NCBI GenBank assembly: GCA_020055645.1 | Contig: CM034547.1 | Coordinates: 70,466,884-70,530,883, forward strand | DNA: 64,000 bases | Origin: Tomocerus qinae | Lineage: Eukaryota; Arthropoda; Collembola; Entomobryomorpha; Tomoceridae | Direction: 5' to 3' | In this document: positions 22,504-35,800 of the stretch, in pieces | How the letters are laid out: every line of letters starts with the position of its first letter | Numbering within the stretch: position 1 is the first letter of the stretch | Position numbers and translations under genes: made by a program | Notes under the pieces: generated by a model | Told to the model about the DNA's origin: nothing | Databases searched by the model: none | What the model saw: the letters and a program-made list of their open reading frames with translations, nothing else

Positions 22504-22554
22504 ATGTCAGTCGCTGCAACAAAGACGCCACGGGACGAGTCAGACTCACATCAG
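22504..22554 (+). CDS. Candidate alternative first coding exon of DPP6/10-like gene (middle)
   Basis: The frame MSVAATKTPRDESDSHQ ends in phase 0 at CAG|gtatct, so it could splice to the transmembrane exon at 51410 and give ...DSHQ-DLVTASQ. The peptide is hydrophilic, as expected of a cytoplasmic tail. An in-frame ATG at 22426 would add 26 mostly hydrophobic residues; I prefer the inner ATG because the upstream part looks like pyrimidine-rich 5' UTR. A TATA-like TATATTTATA lies near 22434. Support is frame, donor and phase only, without transcript data. Confidence 0.5.
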
Positions 22555-24450
22555 GTATCTTTATTCTATTCAGGTGTTTCTTCCTTTCCATATTTCATTT
22601 CATGCCCAGTTTTGTATAATCTTTTACGACGTACATATTATGTAAATGTGTATCCATTTATGTGTTGAGTTAAAAATATATCCTTATCTGGCTTCAACAA
22701 AATCATTTGCCAGACAAAATTCATTACTGCACATGCAGCACAGAAATATCGAACTTTTTTGAGTTATAGGATAAACCGCAAAAAACTCGTACTAGTTATG
22801 TGTATTGTGTACTATATACCATTAAGGTAAAAAGTGATTTCCGAGGGCATAGTATGGGTGTTTATTTAACACAGAAAGCGAACAAACAGCGTATAGTAAA
22901 TAAGCCCAAGAGCGGTCTGATATGCAGTAGGGAATGTTTTCATTCGTTCCTCAGCTGAACTGACTGACTGACTAATGTTGAACCCAAGTGATGGAGACGA
23001 TGCCTTTCCATCCCAAAGCCTCTCAACCTCATTTTTCATTGTGTCTAATTTACGAGTGACATCAAAGCAGGGATTTCACCAAAGAATTGGCCGTCACACA
23101 GACTTCCACGTATCGCAAGGGACATTTAGTAGAGAGAGAGAGAGGATGCCCGGGTGGAGGAGGAGAGGAGACTTAGAGTTTCAACAGTTGCTGCCTTTCC
23201 CACGATTAGTACCCATACGTTGAGAGAGAGTCGGCGGAGGAGAGTCAAAGAGTGTCGTGTGGAGATTCAGAGGCGCGTAAGTAAAGTTGATTACATGCAG
23301 ACACGGAGAGAGGCGAGTTTTCTTGAGTAAATAGAGATAAGAATCAGGTGACGCCCTTAACACCCCGTATGGCATACAGATCCCTACAATTTGCATATCA
23401 CGTTGCTTCTGAGTCAACAGCCACGGTGACTTCTCTAATCAATAATAATGTAATCCGAATATCAAACTCTGCATTTTCACCCGCTCTAATCAAAACACAC
23501 CCGCTCACTCTTTCACATAAAAACACCAACATTTACTAGTGCAAATATTTCCTTTCTATTCCCTGCTCCCGTTATTAGACACACTGAAATATTAATATCG
23601 TTCTCTTGCCTAACTATGTCTTTGCTCACATGTGGAGAGAAGGAGCAGGCAACTCTTATCACGGCAGAACAGGAAGGAGAATATTCCCAAAAGACAAAAA
23701 TTCTGCGTTACGCAGACGGAAAATACTTTCCTTCCTCCAATTCAATATTACTAAGAACTCTATTGTAGTAAATATATACCAGAGTTACACCGAAAGTACA
23801 GATATGACAATTTCCCAACCTACAAGAAAGATTGAAACTCCGAGAACTCCCGATTAAAATAAGCATAAACGGGAGACTACTGAGTATTCCATTAGCATTG
23901 TTTCTTCTATGAATTTTAAGGTATTAATAAATATTTAAGTATCTGCAACTATCTACAGTCTGTATAGGGACTCATCTCGATTGTGAAGTACCGGCATACG
24001 ATATAAATCATTGTAAGAACATGAACAGGCTTGCTACAAATTCTGATGAAAATCTGGTGAGAGGTCAGCTTAAGCATTAAAATCTGTAATATTGTGGATT
24101 CAGTGTTAAAACATTAATCCTAAAACATGTGGGTCAGTAAATCAGTTAATAAATACGAAGTCAGTTAGGTCATTATTTTATATGCATCCCGATTATTTAA
24201 ACAGTAGTACGTGTACAAAGGCAAACACAATGTACAGTTCCAATTTTCTTCCTGTGAATTCTGGCCAGGTTGTACTTCAAGTTTTGGCAAGTGGTTCGTG
24301 GAAAAACTCTAAATACACTCAGTGGGTCAATGCAAACAGTTCATAAACTAGCAGAGTAAAAATAAAGTAGACAAAGGATTGCTTATATTTAAGTTTCTTG
24401 TTCGGTGAAAGTAAACTTTCACTTTTCTCAATATTGCGCAAAAACGTCAT

Positions 24451-24483
24451 GCGGGAGTAGCTCCCGCTCCTGGCCTGGCCAGG
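24451..24483. repeat. Two adjacent GC-rich short inverted repeats
   Basis: GCGGGAG-TAG-CTCCCGC (24451-24467) is a perfect 7-bp-arm hairpin. It is followed at once by CCTGGCCTGGCCAGG (24469-24483), which can fold on CCTGG/CCAGG. It stands out as a GC-rich island in A/T-rich DNA. No function can be assigned. Confidence 0.6.
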
Positions 24484-27400
24484 GTTTCGTCTTATAAGAC
24501 ATTAAAGTGACATAATTGGATGGAGCAAGTATTTTTGGAACGAATCTACATAGACTACTATTAAAATTTTAGCATTGTTTTATTGATATCGATGGCAAAA
24601 ATATTCAATAATTTAGGACGTAATATTTGTAAATAAAAATTAAGAATTGAGTGAGTAATAATATTGTGATATTTTGGTTCCTTGAATTGGGTAAGCGAGG
24701 AGGGAATAGAGGAAACAGATGCGAGTAAGGACGGTGACGGTGCACATATGTAGCTGTGTTGTGGTCTGGTGTGTACAAATATGGTGTTGAGAACATCGCA
24801 GGGAGTCTGTCTGGCTTTGTCTCCTACATACATGCATACTGCTGCCAACTGTTTGGTAGAGATAGGAATAAAGAATTCCGTAGAGATGAGACATTTAATC
24901 TACTTTTGTTGGAGTCGACTTTTCCTATTTTTCACGGAGAGTTGCACTGGAGACGCTGCGAGGAGTGGAGGATGATGATTTGCTAAATTAACAGTCGCTT
25001 TTCTCATTTCCCTTCAGACTTCCTTTGACACAACTCTGCATGTCTTTCTCTCCTGACGAGAGAATGTTCTGGACACTGGCTTTGACATTTGTATTCCATC
25101 CGCTTTCTTTTTTCTTACTTTATTAAATTAGTAAATATTGGAGGAAACGGAGCGTGAGTGCACAACAAAAAATGGCACAGGCTTTGCGAAATAAAAACAG
25201 ATCTCCGCTTAACCCGACTTCGTGAAGAAATTCCAATTTCACTTATTACATGAGATAATAGTACAGCTAACAAACATAAGACATAAAAATAACATTCGTG
25301 ACGTCTTCGTCTAGTCCCGGACTCCCCGGGCACAATATAACAATCACAGGCTCATAAATGAGAATTGCACTTTGTATTAAATTAAAAATTCTGTGTATTT
25401 AGAGCATGTTGTTATGTTTAGCTTCAGTATGCATTTACTTACGTCAAAGACAACGCTTGTTTTCAAAATTGTGCATTTCAGAAGATTTCCTTACGTAGAC
25501 TTGTGCTAAAACTTAAATTTTCAAAAAAAACAGACCGCAAGATTTTTAATACTAAAACTACACAGTGACACTGTGATCCATTTAGAATGTCATTTGAAGC
25601 ATTTTAATCACCTGTTTTACAATCACATAATAAACCATTAGAATTTATGTTAACATACAAGTAGATTTAAACCCCTAGCTATCATTTTTTGTAGTATGTA
25701 CTCAAAATCAGGCTTCAGCAAGAATTGAAAGAATTGGAAGTTACTTCCAAAACAATGGGGAGGATTTCTGAAAGCGAAAAATCCTGTACCTTTGCCCTAT
25801 TAACCCTGAGAGAGACTGGTTTGTTAGATATACCCCTTTCACTCACCTCTCTAGTGCACTTTGGTGGTGAAAGCAGAAAAAGAAAGTTGGGGAGGAAAGA
25901 CGAGTGGAGAGAGAGAGCATCGATGCAAAGCGACAATTTGCTAAGAAGTACTCTGGATGACTCCGAAGGGATTTAGCTGTGTCTGCGACGAGACAAAGTG
26001 GAGAACGATGCCCAACGGTCGGAGACAAACTCAGACATCTGCACGTACTTATGTATCAGCAGACTGATGAGTGTGCAAGGCCAAAGTGAATTGGGGATGT
26101 CGTAAAAACTTTGTGCAGTGGACTTGTCTTGGCAGACTCTGTCCGTCCTTCATCATCATCGGGACGACAATGCTTGGAATGTGAGAGAAAGAGGGAGAAA
26201 GGTAGAGTGAGTAGGAGAGTGTGCTGGGGAAAGTGTCAGATGGAGGTGAGTGTGTAGAATAAGAAAGACTCTCCGCCAATTGAAAAACAAGTCGACTGAT
26301 AGCTCTCACTCCTTTAAAGTATGCAACCGGAGTTGCTCTATTGGAGTAGAGCTGAGAAGGATTCCAGGAAAGACTTTCTCCAAGTCAACTGAAGCAGAGG
26401 AAAGCGAAATGGCAATAGAAAATGATATGGAGAAAGACCGAGTTTCTCACTTCACTTCATTTCACTTGACTTCGTCAAACTTTCGTATATTTTATCCATT
26501 CTTTCTTTTCCGCTTTCTCTCAGGCGAACATTATGTCTTTGCTTTACAGTATGTCATGTCTTCTCGCTTCCCAAATTCCCATTTCCTTTTCAAAAGCGAG
26601 ATAGGCCTCACACATTTCCATTCACTCTCATTGCCGTAGCTAACCCGTTCCCACACTCTTCCCACATTTCAAAACCATTCTACAATCCAGCTATAATTTA
26701 TTCCTTTTATTTAGCCAGACTTTCCCTGGCTACGCTCTCTTTATAAATCTTCATTCGATTCGCTCTATATATTTTTTTTATTTATGCTCACGAATTTCCT
26801 ACCTGAGATGTATTTTCCCAGGTCTGGATTTCAAATGAAAAGATTCACACACTCCAATAAAAATAGGAAAAAGAAGGGTTACCTTTTCACTCGCTCCTAT
26901 TCTTAAAATGAGATACCTACCTATGAATGTTTCGGGTGATGTACGCTCCACGGCATAATTCAGAGAAGTCAATCCATTCGGAGATTCTTGAAAGTACACT
27001 TGAGTAGGCAGCAGTAATGATCGTTTGGCATATGTTACTTGCGAATGTCTGAATGACGATAGCATTGATGGAAATAGTACAAATAAAAGAAGATAAGTGC
27101 CACTTCTTGACTGCGCCAACTTTCTCAAGTGTCATTTGCATATGAAAAGAAAATGAGGTGGATAATGAAAACTTTGGAAGGAATACGTAAATGAGTGTGC
27201 TCAGCTCAATTGCATTCACGGCAATCCATTAATGTAGAGTGACAAAGGGAGGATTCATGACAGCAATCACATCACTCTATTCATAATCACGAGAGAAAGG
27301 CCACACTTTTCACTCCTCCGCTGATATTTACTTAACTTTTCCTGATTTATTGGACCGAGGCACTCCCAGCCCGACATATACACAAGTATTATATAGGTAT

Positions 27401-29717
27401 ATCTCTCTCTTTTTCATTAAAATCAGACAACTTCCCTGCCACTCGGTTTCCCTTCCAAGTATTAGATAATAGTGCATACTTACGCTTCGTGGGCGGGATC
27501 CATCGCATGAACAAACAATAGATGCATTGCTATATAATACTATTACTTATATATACCCACTCATATGATGGTATTAAAGTTAAAGTGACAATGGAGACAT
27601 ATTCCGGGTAATCGTGTCTACTCATCGCTATCATCACAGAGCACTCTTTGGGACATCAAAAATTAATTTAAAAGAGAAAGTGAACATTTTAATTTGCAAG
27701 ATTTGTTCCATGCTTTTGAGCTGTAACTGAGATTGGGGAAAAGTTTTTGGCAATCTGTCTTGCCAGCAACATTAGAAAATGTAATTCGTTATCCCACTAA
27801 CATGTTACGAACTGTAGTAGAACCAATAAATTGGGTTATACTTTATTCTGTCAGAATTCGGCTCTTGTGATGTCATAATACAATCACAGATATTTTCGAC
27901 AAGTTTTACTTTGTTCTGAATTAGTATTGGAAAAAGGAAGTTCAATTTATTGTAGTCGCATTCGTATGCTAATTAAATATAAATTACAAATTCCGCCTTT
28001 CGGAAAGTCAATCTCATCAATTGCTTCATTAAATAATCTTAAAATATCTCTCAATTTATTATTTTACGGGTGGATGGGTAGTATGTAATGCATAAAAATA
28101 GATTGATATTCAGAATGTCAAAAAGGGAAATGGGAGTGTCAGAACGATTATGTTGTAGTACAAACATAGAATTGAATTTGTGAGATCAGTTCTACAAAGA
28201 AGCCAATTTCGGCATCTCTCTTTACTAAAACTGCATGTTCGGAAGTCTGACAGTTACACTTGTCTGGTGACAAATAATAATAATGGATGAGTGTTGTACT
28301 AGATAAATGAACTTCATTTCTTCATTTGACCTTTGCTCTTTGTTATTGCAAAGTTGTCTGATACAAGAATACTAATAATAAACTCTGGTATTTCAGCCAT
28401 TTATCTTGCTGCAATAACGAATAGTAATCTCATCAGGGATTATAATAATATATATTTTGTCGTGCTAATTATTCTGTGCAAAGGTAATAACTTTTAGAGG
28501 ACAGACAGGCTTTTCACCCACCCTGTTACAATCTACTCCTAATCTAGCTCTATCTACGAAAAGAATCTGCGAATATCTCTGTCAGTGTTTCTCCTCCGAT
28601 GCTATTCGGCTTGAATTGTTGCCTTGTGATTCATTTCTACAGACAGCAGCAATACAGGAGAAAAAAAGTTAAAGGCGAAACAATCTCAGAAGGAAATAAC
28701 GTCGCAGGGGAAAATTGTGATGTGTAGCTTTGCAAAAGGTACGAGGCCCTATCTGATTCAATCGTGTTATTAACAATATAATCCTCCATTTTGGAAAGGA
28801 GCAAAAATGTTAAAAGTTAAAAATATCTTATATTTATATTTTCCGAGATACAAGTTTGGTATTTTAAGACTATAAGCCAAGAGTTTCATTTAATATCACC
28901 GGAGAAAGTGTATACTTGATAGATATGCCTGTAATAATAAATATGATATGTGCTGAATGTGCAAAATGAAATGGCTTTCAAGTGGCCTCTGTGTTGTAAA
29001 GCCACTCATGATGACTGTTTTGGGCTGTAGCAAAGAATTGGAAAAAGGATTAGTGGTCTAATAATGATTAGATGAGATTCAAAATGTTGAATGAAATGAT
29101 GTTGTAAATTATGGCGAAATGAGCTTAAGTGAGATAAATGAAGCTATGAACTCAAATACTGACTACAAATAGAATGCAATTGACTCTAAGTAAAACGAGT
29201 AATGAGAATCAAAAACGACAAGTAAATGAAATAATCAACAATTCGGAAACAAGAAAGTTCTAGTCAGGATAATTTAATTCAAGTAAAAAGACGACAAGAG
29301 TTCCTGACTAGTCTGACCGAATGCTCACATAAGATTAAAGAGATCGCATTGAATTACATTGACATGGGTCCTATATATAGACAATTGAAACACATTGGAA
29401 GGATACAACAGAAAGCTACATGAATGCGTAATTAGGGACGCCATGAATACAAAATTAAGTTCTAGAAAGTTCGGTAAGAGATTAGTATACACGAGTCAAT
29501 ATATAACATCTTAACTAATACAAGTAAGTCCATATAACACAAAGAGGTCAAATACATACAATAAAAGTGTACAAATCCTGACATTGGGGATTAAGATAGT
29601 GATTTTCTTACATTAATTAACATAATGTCTGGACACGAAAGTACACGAATATGAAACACATCATAAAATACATTACATTACATGGATAGAGTTCATTGTA
29701 TCGTACTCTATGCAAGA

Positions 29718-29807
29718 GATGGTCTCCGCATTTATATGATGGTCTCCACATTTATGATGGTCTCCACATTTATGATGGTCTCCGCATGTATAAGATGGTC
29801 TCCGCAT
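29718..29807. repeat. 18-bp tandem repeat around ATGGTCTCCRCATTTATG
   Basis: GATGGTCTCC followed by RCATTTAT recurs about five times, with period close to 18 bp and small changes (ACA/GCA, one GTATAA variant). Frames through it give repeated MMVSTF, which is a repeat artefact. Confidence 0.8.
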
Positions 29808-32800
29808 TATAACATGATACAAGAATTCACATTAAATATTATACGGTCTGAACATAGAATAACACACATTAGTTAAGCTTACACAATACGTTAAATACTA
29901 GAATAAGTCATACGATATCAAATAATGTTGTCGCCTTACATGTTATTAATAGTCGCCTAAACAAATTAGCACATTTTACAAGTAAATTTAGTCAGTTCAC
30001 ATATAAGAGAATACAACAAACAATATTTAGACACAGGAATGGCGGTTTTCCTATCCAAAACTTAAAACTACACTACAAATCAACATTTTCCCATATAACA
30101 TTAAAAACCCGCCCGAACAATGACACTCATTTCCCCTTTTCAATGAATCGATCTTATGAACTACGCAAACATCAGCTGACAGTTCCTTGTATCTTGAATT
30201 AGCATTGCATAATTTTGTTAATTTGGTTGTTGTGTGAGTGTCAGCTTAGATTTTTACCGATGACAAGCAATACATTTATTTTGAATACTAGGCTGATGTG
30301 TGTGTGATATGTTAGTAGTGATGCAGCGGTATATGAGTGTGTAGAAGGAAATAAGGCGGAGATAGGAAATTGGTAAGGACGCAGTACAGAAGGAAGTAGA
30401 AGGATTGTGGGCAGTGAGTGAGTTGTTCTTCGGGAGGGAAAAGTAAAGTAATGGGCTTATTATTTGGTTCTTCTGGTGCTGTCAGTCAGTGTGCAGTTAT
30501 TATTATGGATCGTCCGTCTACTGATGTGCTTTGACACGAAACCATTCGTTACATTTATCGGAAAATCCATCAAAAACTTTCACTCGACGAGTCCATTTCC
30601 CAATACTACTTCATAAATAAAGTAAAATCCAGTCGATTTCTCCTCTCACCAATTCCCTGTCCAATATTTATTTATGAACGTCTTCAACTCAGTTCTGACA
30701 ATTTGGTTGTAGCAGTCAGTCAGTCAGGTTCATTCATTTTCAACAGAAATACTGTGAGAATTAACTCACAGTCAGCTCGCCAAAATGCTTTCACCCAGAA
30801 AGAGAAAGTTACTTTCGGAGGAGAAGGCGATGACATATTTAAAGTTTAGACTGTTGGGAGTAGAGGGCGATTGTCCAGAGCTGTCTGATACTCCGACTCG
30901 GATGATAATGTGACCATTCTGTAGTGACCCTCCATTCCTCAATTCCTATTCAACTACGCTGCTGTTTTCATTTCCCTCCAGTCTCCCTATTCATTGCTGT
31001 CTGCTGGGCATTTGGAGTGGATCCTTTGTGTATGTATATTTAGAATACTCCTTTTCTTGTTCATCTGGGCTAAGGCCAAAACAGATTGCCCTTTGACTAA
31101 TCTTGGCAAGATCGGATTACACAATGACAAGTCTTCATTCAACCCTCCAACAGCTGAATAAAATATATACAGAGAGATTAAATTGGAGCACACACACACA
31201 AAAGAGCCCATTGTGCAATATTAAATTGCCTAATATGCGATTACCCAACAGATTTCAAAGGATGTCTCAGGCAGGTGCGCTTCACCTCCGAAATGAGGTA
31301 CCTCTCTCTCTACCCACCACCATCAGAATGGCAAACAGACACCCATTTGCAGAAATGGTAGATACACCTTTATTAGATTAAATAGCTCCTGGCTACACCA
31401 ATCCAAGGACGAACATTTTTAAGGGTTTTAACTCATTTGGGTAGAAAGTATAAGAACGTAGTTTTGTGTCCCTGTGCAGTAAGTAAAGTAAGCGGTATTG
31501 TGCCTATAGATCTAAATTCTACTATACATACTAAGTATAAGTATATGCCAGTAGATATCGATATATAAGTCTATCCGCTTAGCATATTTATTTAAACGAG
31601 GCTGAGTTGTGAGCGAGAGAATGGGGCTTCCTTTTCCTTGTAACGGAACATTATTACCCGAAAATCTGTGCTGCATGAAATACCAAGAAATCTTGACCTC
31701 TCATCTCTGCAACTTTCTTTACTTTTCCCATGACTTATTTTCCCCGATTTATTCTCATGTATACCAGACTTTCTCTGCATATCTAAGAGCAGTGCTGGGA
31801 TATATTCCAGACTGCGGCAAATCAAAAAAGAAGATGCGATTCAAGTTGCCGTAAAAACTTATTCGATTTCAACTCCCTCAGCCGTAGACGCAGAGATCAA
31901 GGCGGATGCGAAAGTCAAATCCAATAACAAGCCTCTGAGTATCATCTTTTCCTTTTTCAATAATATGTCGTCGTTTCCGATTATGCAATGAACGTTAGGC
32001 ACGAAATTCTCCAAATTGAAAATAGAGACATGTCTTCTTCTGGTTACGATAATGATACCTTTGTGGCTCTCGCAGGAAAATTCAATCTTTCTGGAGAAAT
32101 GGGCATTCCCCACCCCAAACAAATATAATAACCCCAAACAGATCCTATATTTACCAAGCCCAAAATAGACACAGCTCGTCATTTTGCTTACACATTTAGT
32201 ATTAAATACTACAGTCAAGCCTCTACCCCAGACCACCCAATCCAATCCAGGGAAGCCTCCAATTTTAGGCGCCTAATCTTGATATATTATATTATCTTAT
32301 ATAAACTAGGTCTCAATTTTCGAATTTCAATTAGACGTTATTTGGCTTACTATCAAAATGTTATGCTCACCCAGAGTTGAGTACATTTTTTGTAACGCAT
32401 TGTCTATTTTGGCTGCAAGTGGCATAGATACATAGTTGCTTGCAACAGAGGAAAAACATTTTTGTAGAATATTCATAGAATAGAGATATGAATAAATACA
32501 CATTGCCGTCGAACGTTTTGATGGTTGTCTATACATACAGTCCCCCTTTAATCAAACCGCTTTTTTCCAGTCCGCGTACAGAGGTTTGGCTGTGGTGGAC
32601 AAACTCAAAATTATTTTCTCTATCATCTCAACTTACTATCCTTATTTGTCGCCAAAATTATTTTGCGGAAAGTCGATCATCTTGGATGGGAAAATATGTA
32701 AAATAAAAATTCTTACTATATTCTATACAGATTGTTATAAGATATATCATCAGTCAATTTAATAGCTGCTGGTATTTAAATCTCTTTGGTGGTTGTAAAT

Positions 32801-35800
32801 TCATAAGTAGGTAACTTCGAAAGCAAAAGATCCCCTTTAAAAATTTTATGATTTTATTTTACGTTGCGATTCTTTTGTTTTCTTTGCTATTCATTTAGCA
32901 ATAATAGTTACAAAATGGCAAAGAGGTAACACTGTTAAAGGTCGAAGAGGACAATCAGAAATTTTACGGGAAAGTTATGATGATTACTGATTGCTGCGCA
33001 GAATTTGTGTCTGCAATCTAAAAGAGATTTGTCTCATCAAATTCATATCGTCGTTAGTTGTTTCTCCTAGAGTGGTACTTACAGCTGTGCTATAATGCGA
33101 CTGAATGCTTGGGAGTTTTGCTTCTACTTTATTTAAGGCCCTGATCCATTTGTTGTTTAATCATCAGAGTTTACATGTGAGTGGATGCGAGTCTGTAAGT
33201 GCCGACGGCTAACAGGCAGAGCAACGCCATTTCATTTCTGAGCAAGAAACTTTATTGGGAAATGGAAAAGCGGAGCTTAAGCCGAGAAAAGCCATCGTCT
33301 CGTTTCTGCAGATCACTTTCTCTCTTCCTACAAACCCGAAAACTTGCAATCAACTCGGCTCAAATCCACATTTCATTTCCTTTATCCCCTCTCCATTATT
33401 ATTATGCACAGTCGTAAAGTACGTATACATCTGTAAGCAAATAGCCAGCCAAAACAGCTACACCCACCGTGTTTCCCCAAACACACCGGGGGGCATATAA
33501 AATAGTAATTCCAATAATCATATAGAACATATAGAACTCGCATTAATCACATGCTGGGAATTTCAGTAAAGGTAACAATCAATTAAAATATGAAATAGAC
33601 TATCAATTTCCTGTCTTGCTCATAATTGTAGCTGCGTATTAATTAAATAATCGTAAGTCGAAAAAGAGATAATATTGTGAAATACTTTTGGCTATGCATC
33701 TCCGTTCTAAATCGTTTTAACGGAATATTTCAAGGTTTTATTTTGCATGATAATTTACCACTCAGTAAAACTAAAGATTTTTCCTTGATTCCGCATGTGC
33801 ATATAAATAAAAAAATTTGATTAATTTAATATGTACGAATTTTTACCACAAAAGCGAAACCTGTAATCCTAAGAATCTGAACATTGTTCGCACAAAAAAT
33901 TATGGAACTTATATAACCATTGATACTTGTGATTTGACAGCAAAAATGAAATGGGCAGATTTAAAGGTAGGTACATAGCCATTGGTAAAGGGAATACGGT
34001 GTAAGATTTATTGAAGGAATGTTCATTTGGTGCCTAGTTATGTTTCTATCTACACTTGGTCTGTTATAGCTCCATTATAATTTAGAGAGCACTTTTATAC
34101 ATTTATTTGATAGCGTATCATTCGAAAAGCCTTTGGTGTAGTCTTATTTGGTGCAGTAAGAAGATATAATAATAGAGATGGCACTTTGCCCCAATTACTT
34201 CATGAACACAAAACTCATCCAGCGTTAGCGAGATATTTTACAGTTTGTTCAAGTTTAATGTGCGGTTAGGGATTGTGGCTGTACACAGAGTTGTTGTGAG
34301 GGATTTCGTTGGAAGGAGTTCAGTGCTGGCTGTAAAACGAAAGCAGCAGAACGGAAAGGCTCAAGATGAAAATCCATGATTTCACTTTAATGTCAATAAG
34401 TCACTTTCTCTGCTCAGCTGAGCAATAGAGATGGATGGCTCTCCAACGATAACTTGTCTCCCTATACCAAAGTATTGATTTGCATCCTCCTAATCCATTC
34501 CCCCAGCTACCAACAAAATTTCGAAAGCAGTCTGCCTGCCTCCCGTGTTCTAGCCGATAATATCGATACTCGACACAAACAACCTAACTAAAGGCTATTC
34601 CGTTTGCATTTAAACATACCAGTACATATTCAAACTACTACTACTAACTAATCCACTACCAAATAGCTCTTAAACGCCGATAAATGCCTAACTCTTGCGA
34701 AAATAGTTGACATTGTTGTGGAATCCCTGAGGTATTTATTTTCTACTCCATTTAAAGAACCTTGCACTATTCAAAGCTAATCTATATTTTTTGTATGTAG
34801 AATTTTATCTGTTCCATTGAACCACATCAAAAACATTTTCATGTATTAGGTACTACGTGGTAGTGTGTTTTAATACTAACGGAGTTTGAATGCATAAGGT
34901 ATAGATATTGGTATTTTCAGACAGATCCTCCCTGACAAGGAGAAATGCTGTTGCTGTACAAGGCACAAGGATATCATTGCGTAAGAGGATATTTGTTACG
35001 AAACCACTATCAAAGGAAAGTAAATATGTAAAGCCTAACGAGCTCTCAGTTCCAAAGTCCGTGTGGATACCTCTCTAAGAAATCCATAGGTCTGAAGGCA
35101 ATGTTTCTCTAATGTAATTTATCCACCAGCCGGTTTACTTTTACCTAAACCAAATACGTTTCTGCATCCTAGAGATATATTTATCACAATCTCAGATATA
35201 CTCGACAGCTATTGCACAGTGCACAATGTTAATAATAGCATGAATCGGAAATCAAGAGAAAACGGCAGTAAATAGACGAGTAAAACTAATGAAAGTAGGC
35301 GATCATTCTCCCTCTTATGGTGACTCGTTTGATTCCTAAAGTTGTGGTTATCAGTCCTGAAACAATTTTTTGACTTTTGGTTATTACTTTTGCCCATTAG
35401 GGATAGATGAACGCGACATGAAACGGAAATCCCAGGACCATGCTCCTCTCCACTAAAAATAGACTTTTCAGTCAGCCTTTTCGAGCCCTGCTGAAAGTTA
35501 TATGACTCAAATAACTTTAGAATTTCTCTTTTCAAAGGAATACCTTGTTACATATGAAACTCTGTCTATCTAGTTACTATATCCCTCAGTGTTGTGTTGG
35601 GAAGATGAAGCCCAAGTCACAAAGTCAGTAGGTACTGGTCAAATTCCCATCCAGAATTTATTCCCCGTGCATTGGAGCTTAACTGAACAGCAGATAATGG
35701 GCATACTAGAGCTTATTTCACAACTATAGGATTGTAACTAATAAATGTTATGTGGACTTCAATAGTTTGAAAGAGAGATCATCTTTCATTTTGACAAAAT

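Noticed and set aside
26240..26245. ATGGAG|gtgagt as a minimal DPP first exon
   Set aside because: Two codons and a donor are expected by chance many times in 64 kb.
31859..32245. 128-codon minus-strand open frame
   Set aside because: It begins at a non-ATG codon and has no recognised motif; probably chance.
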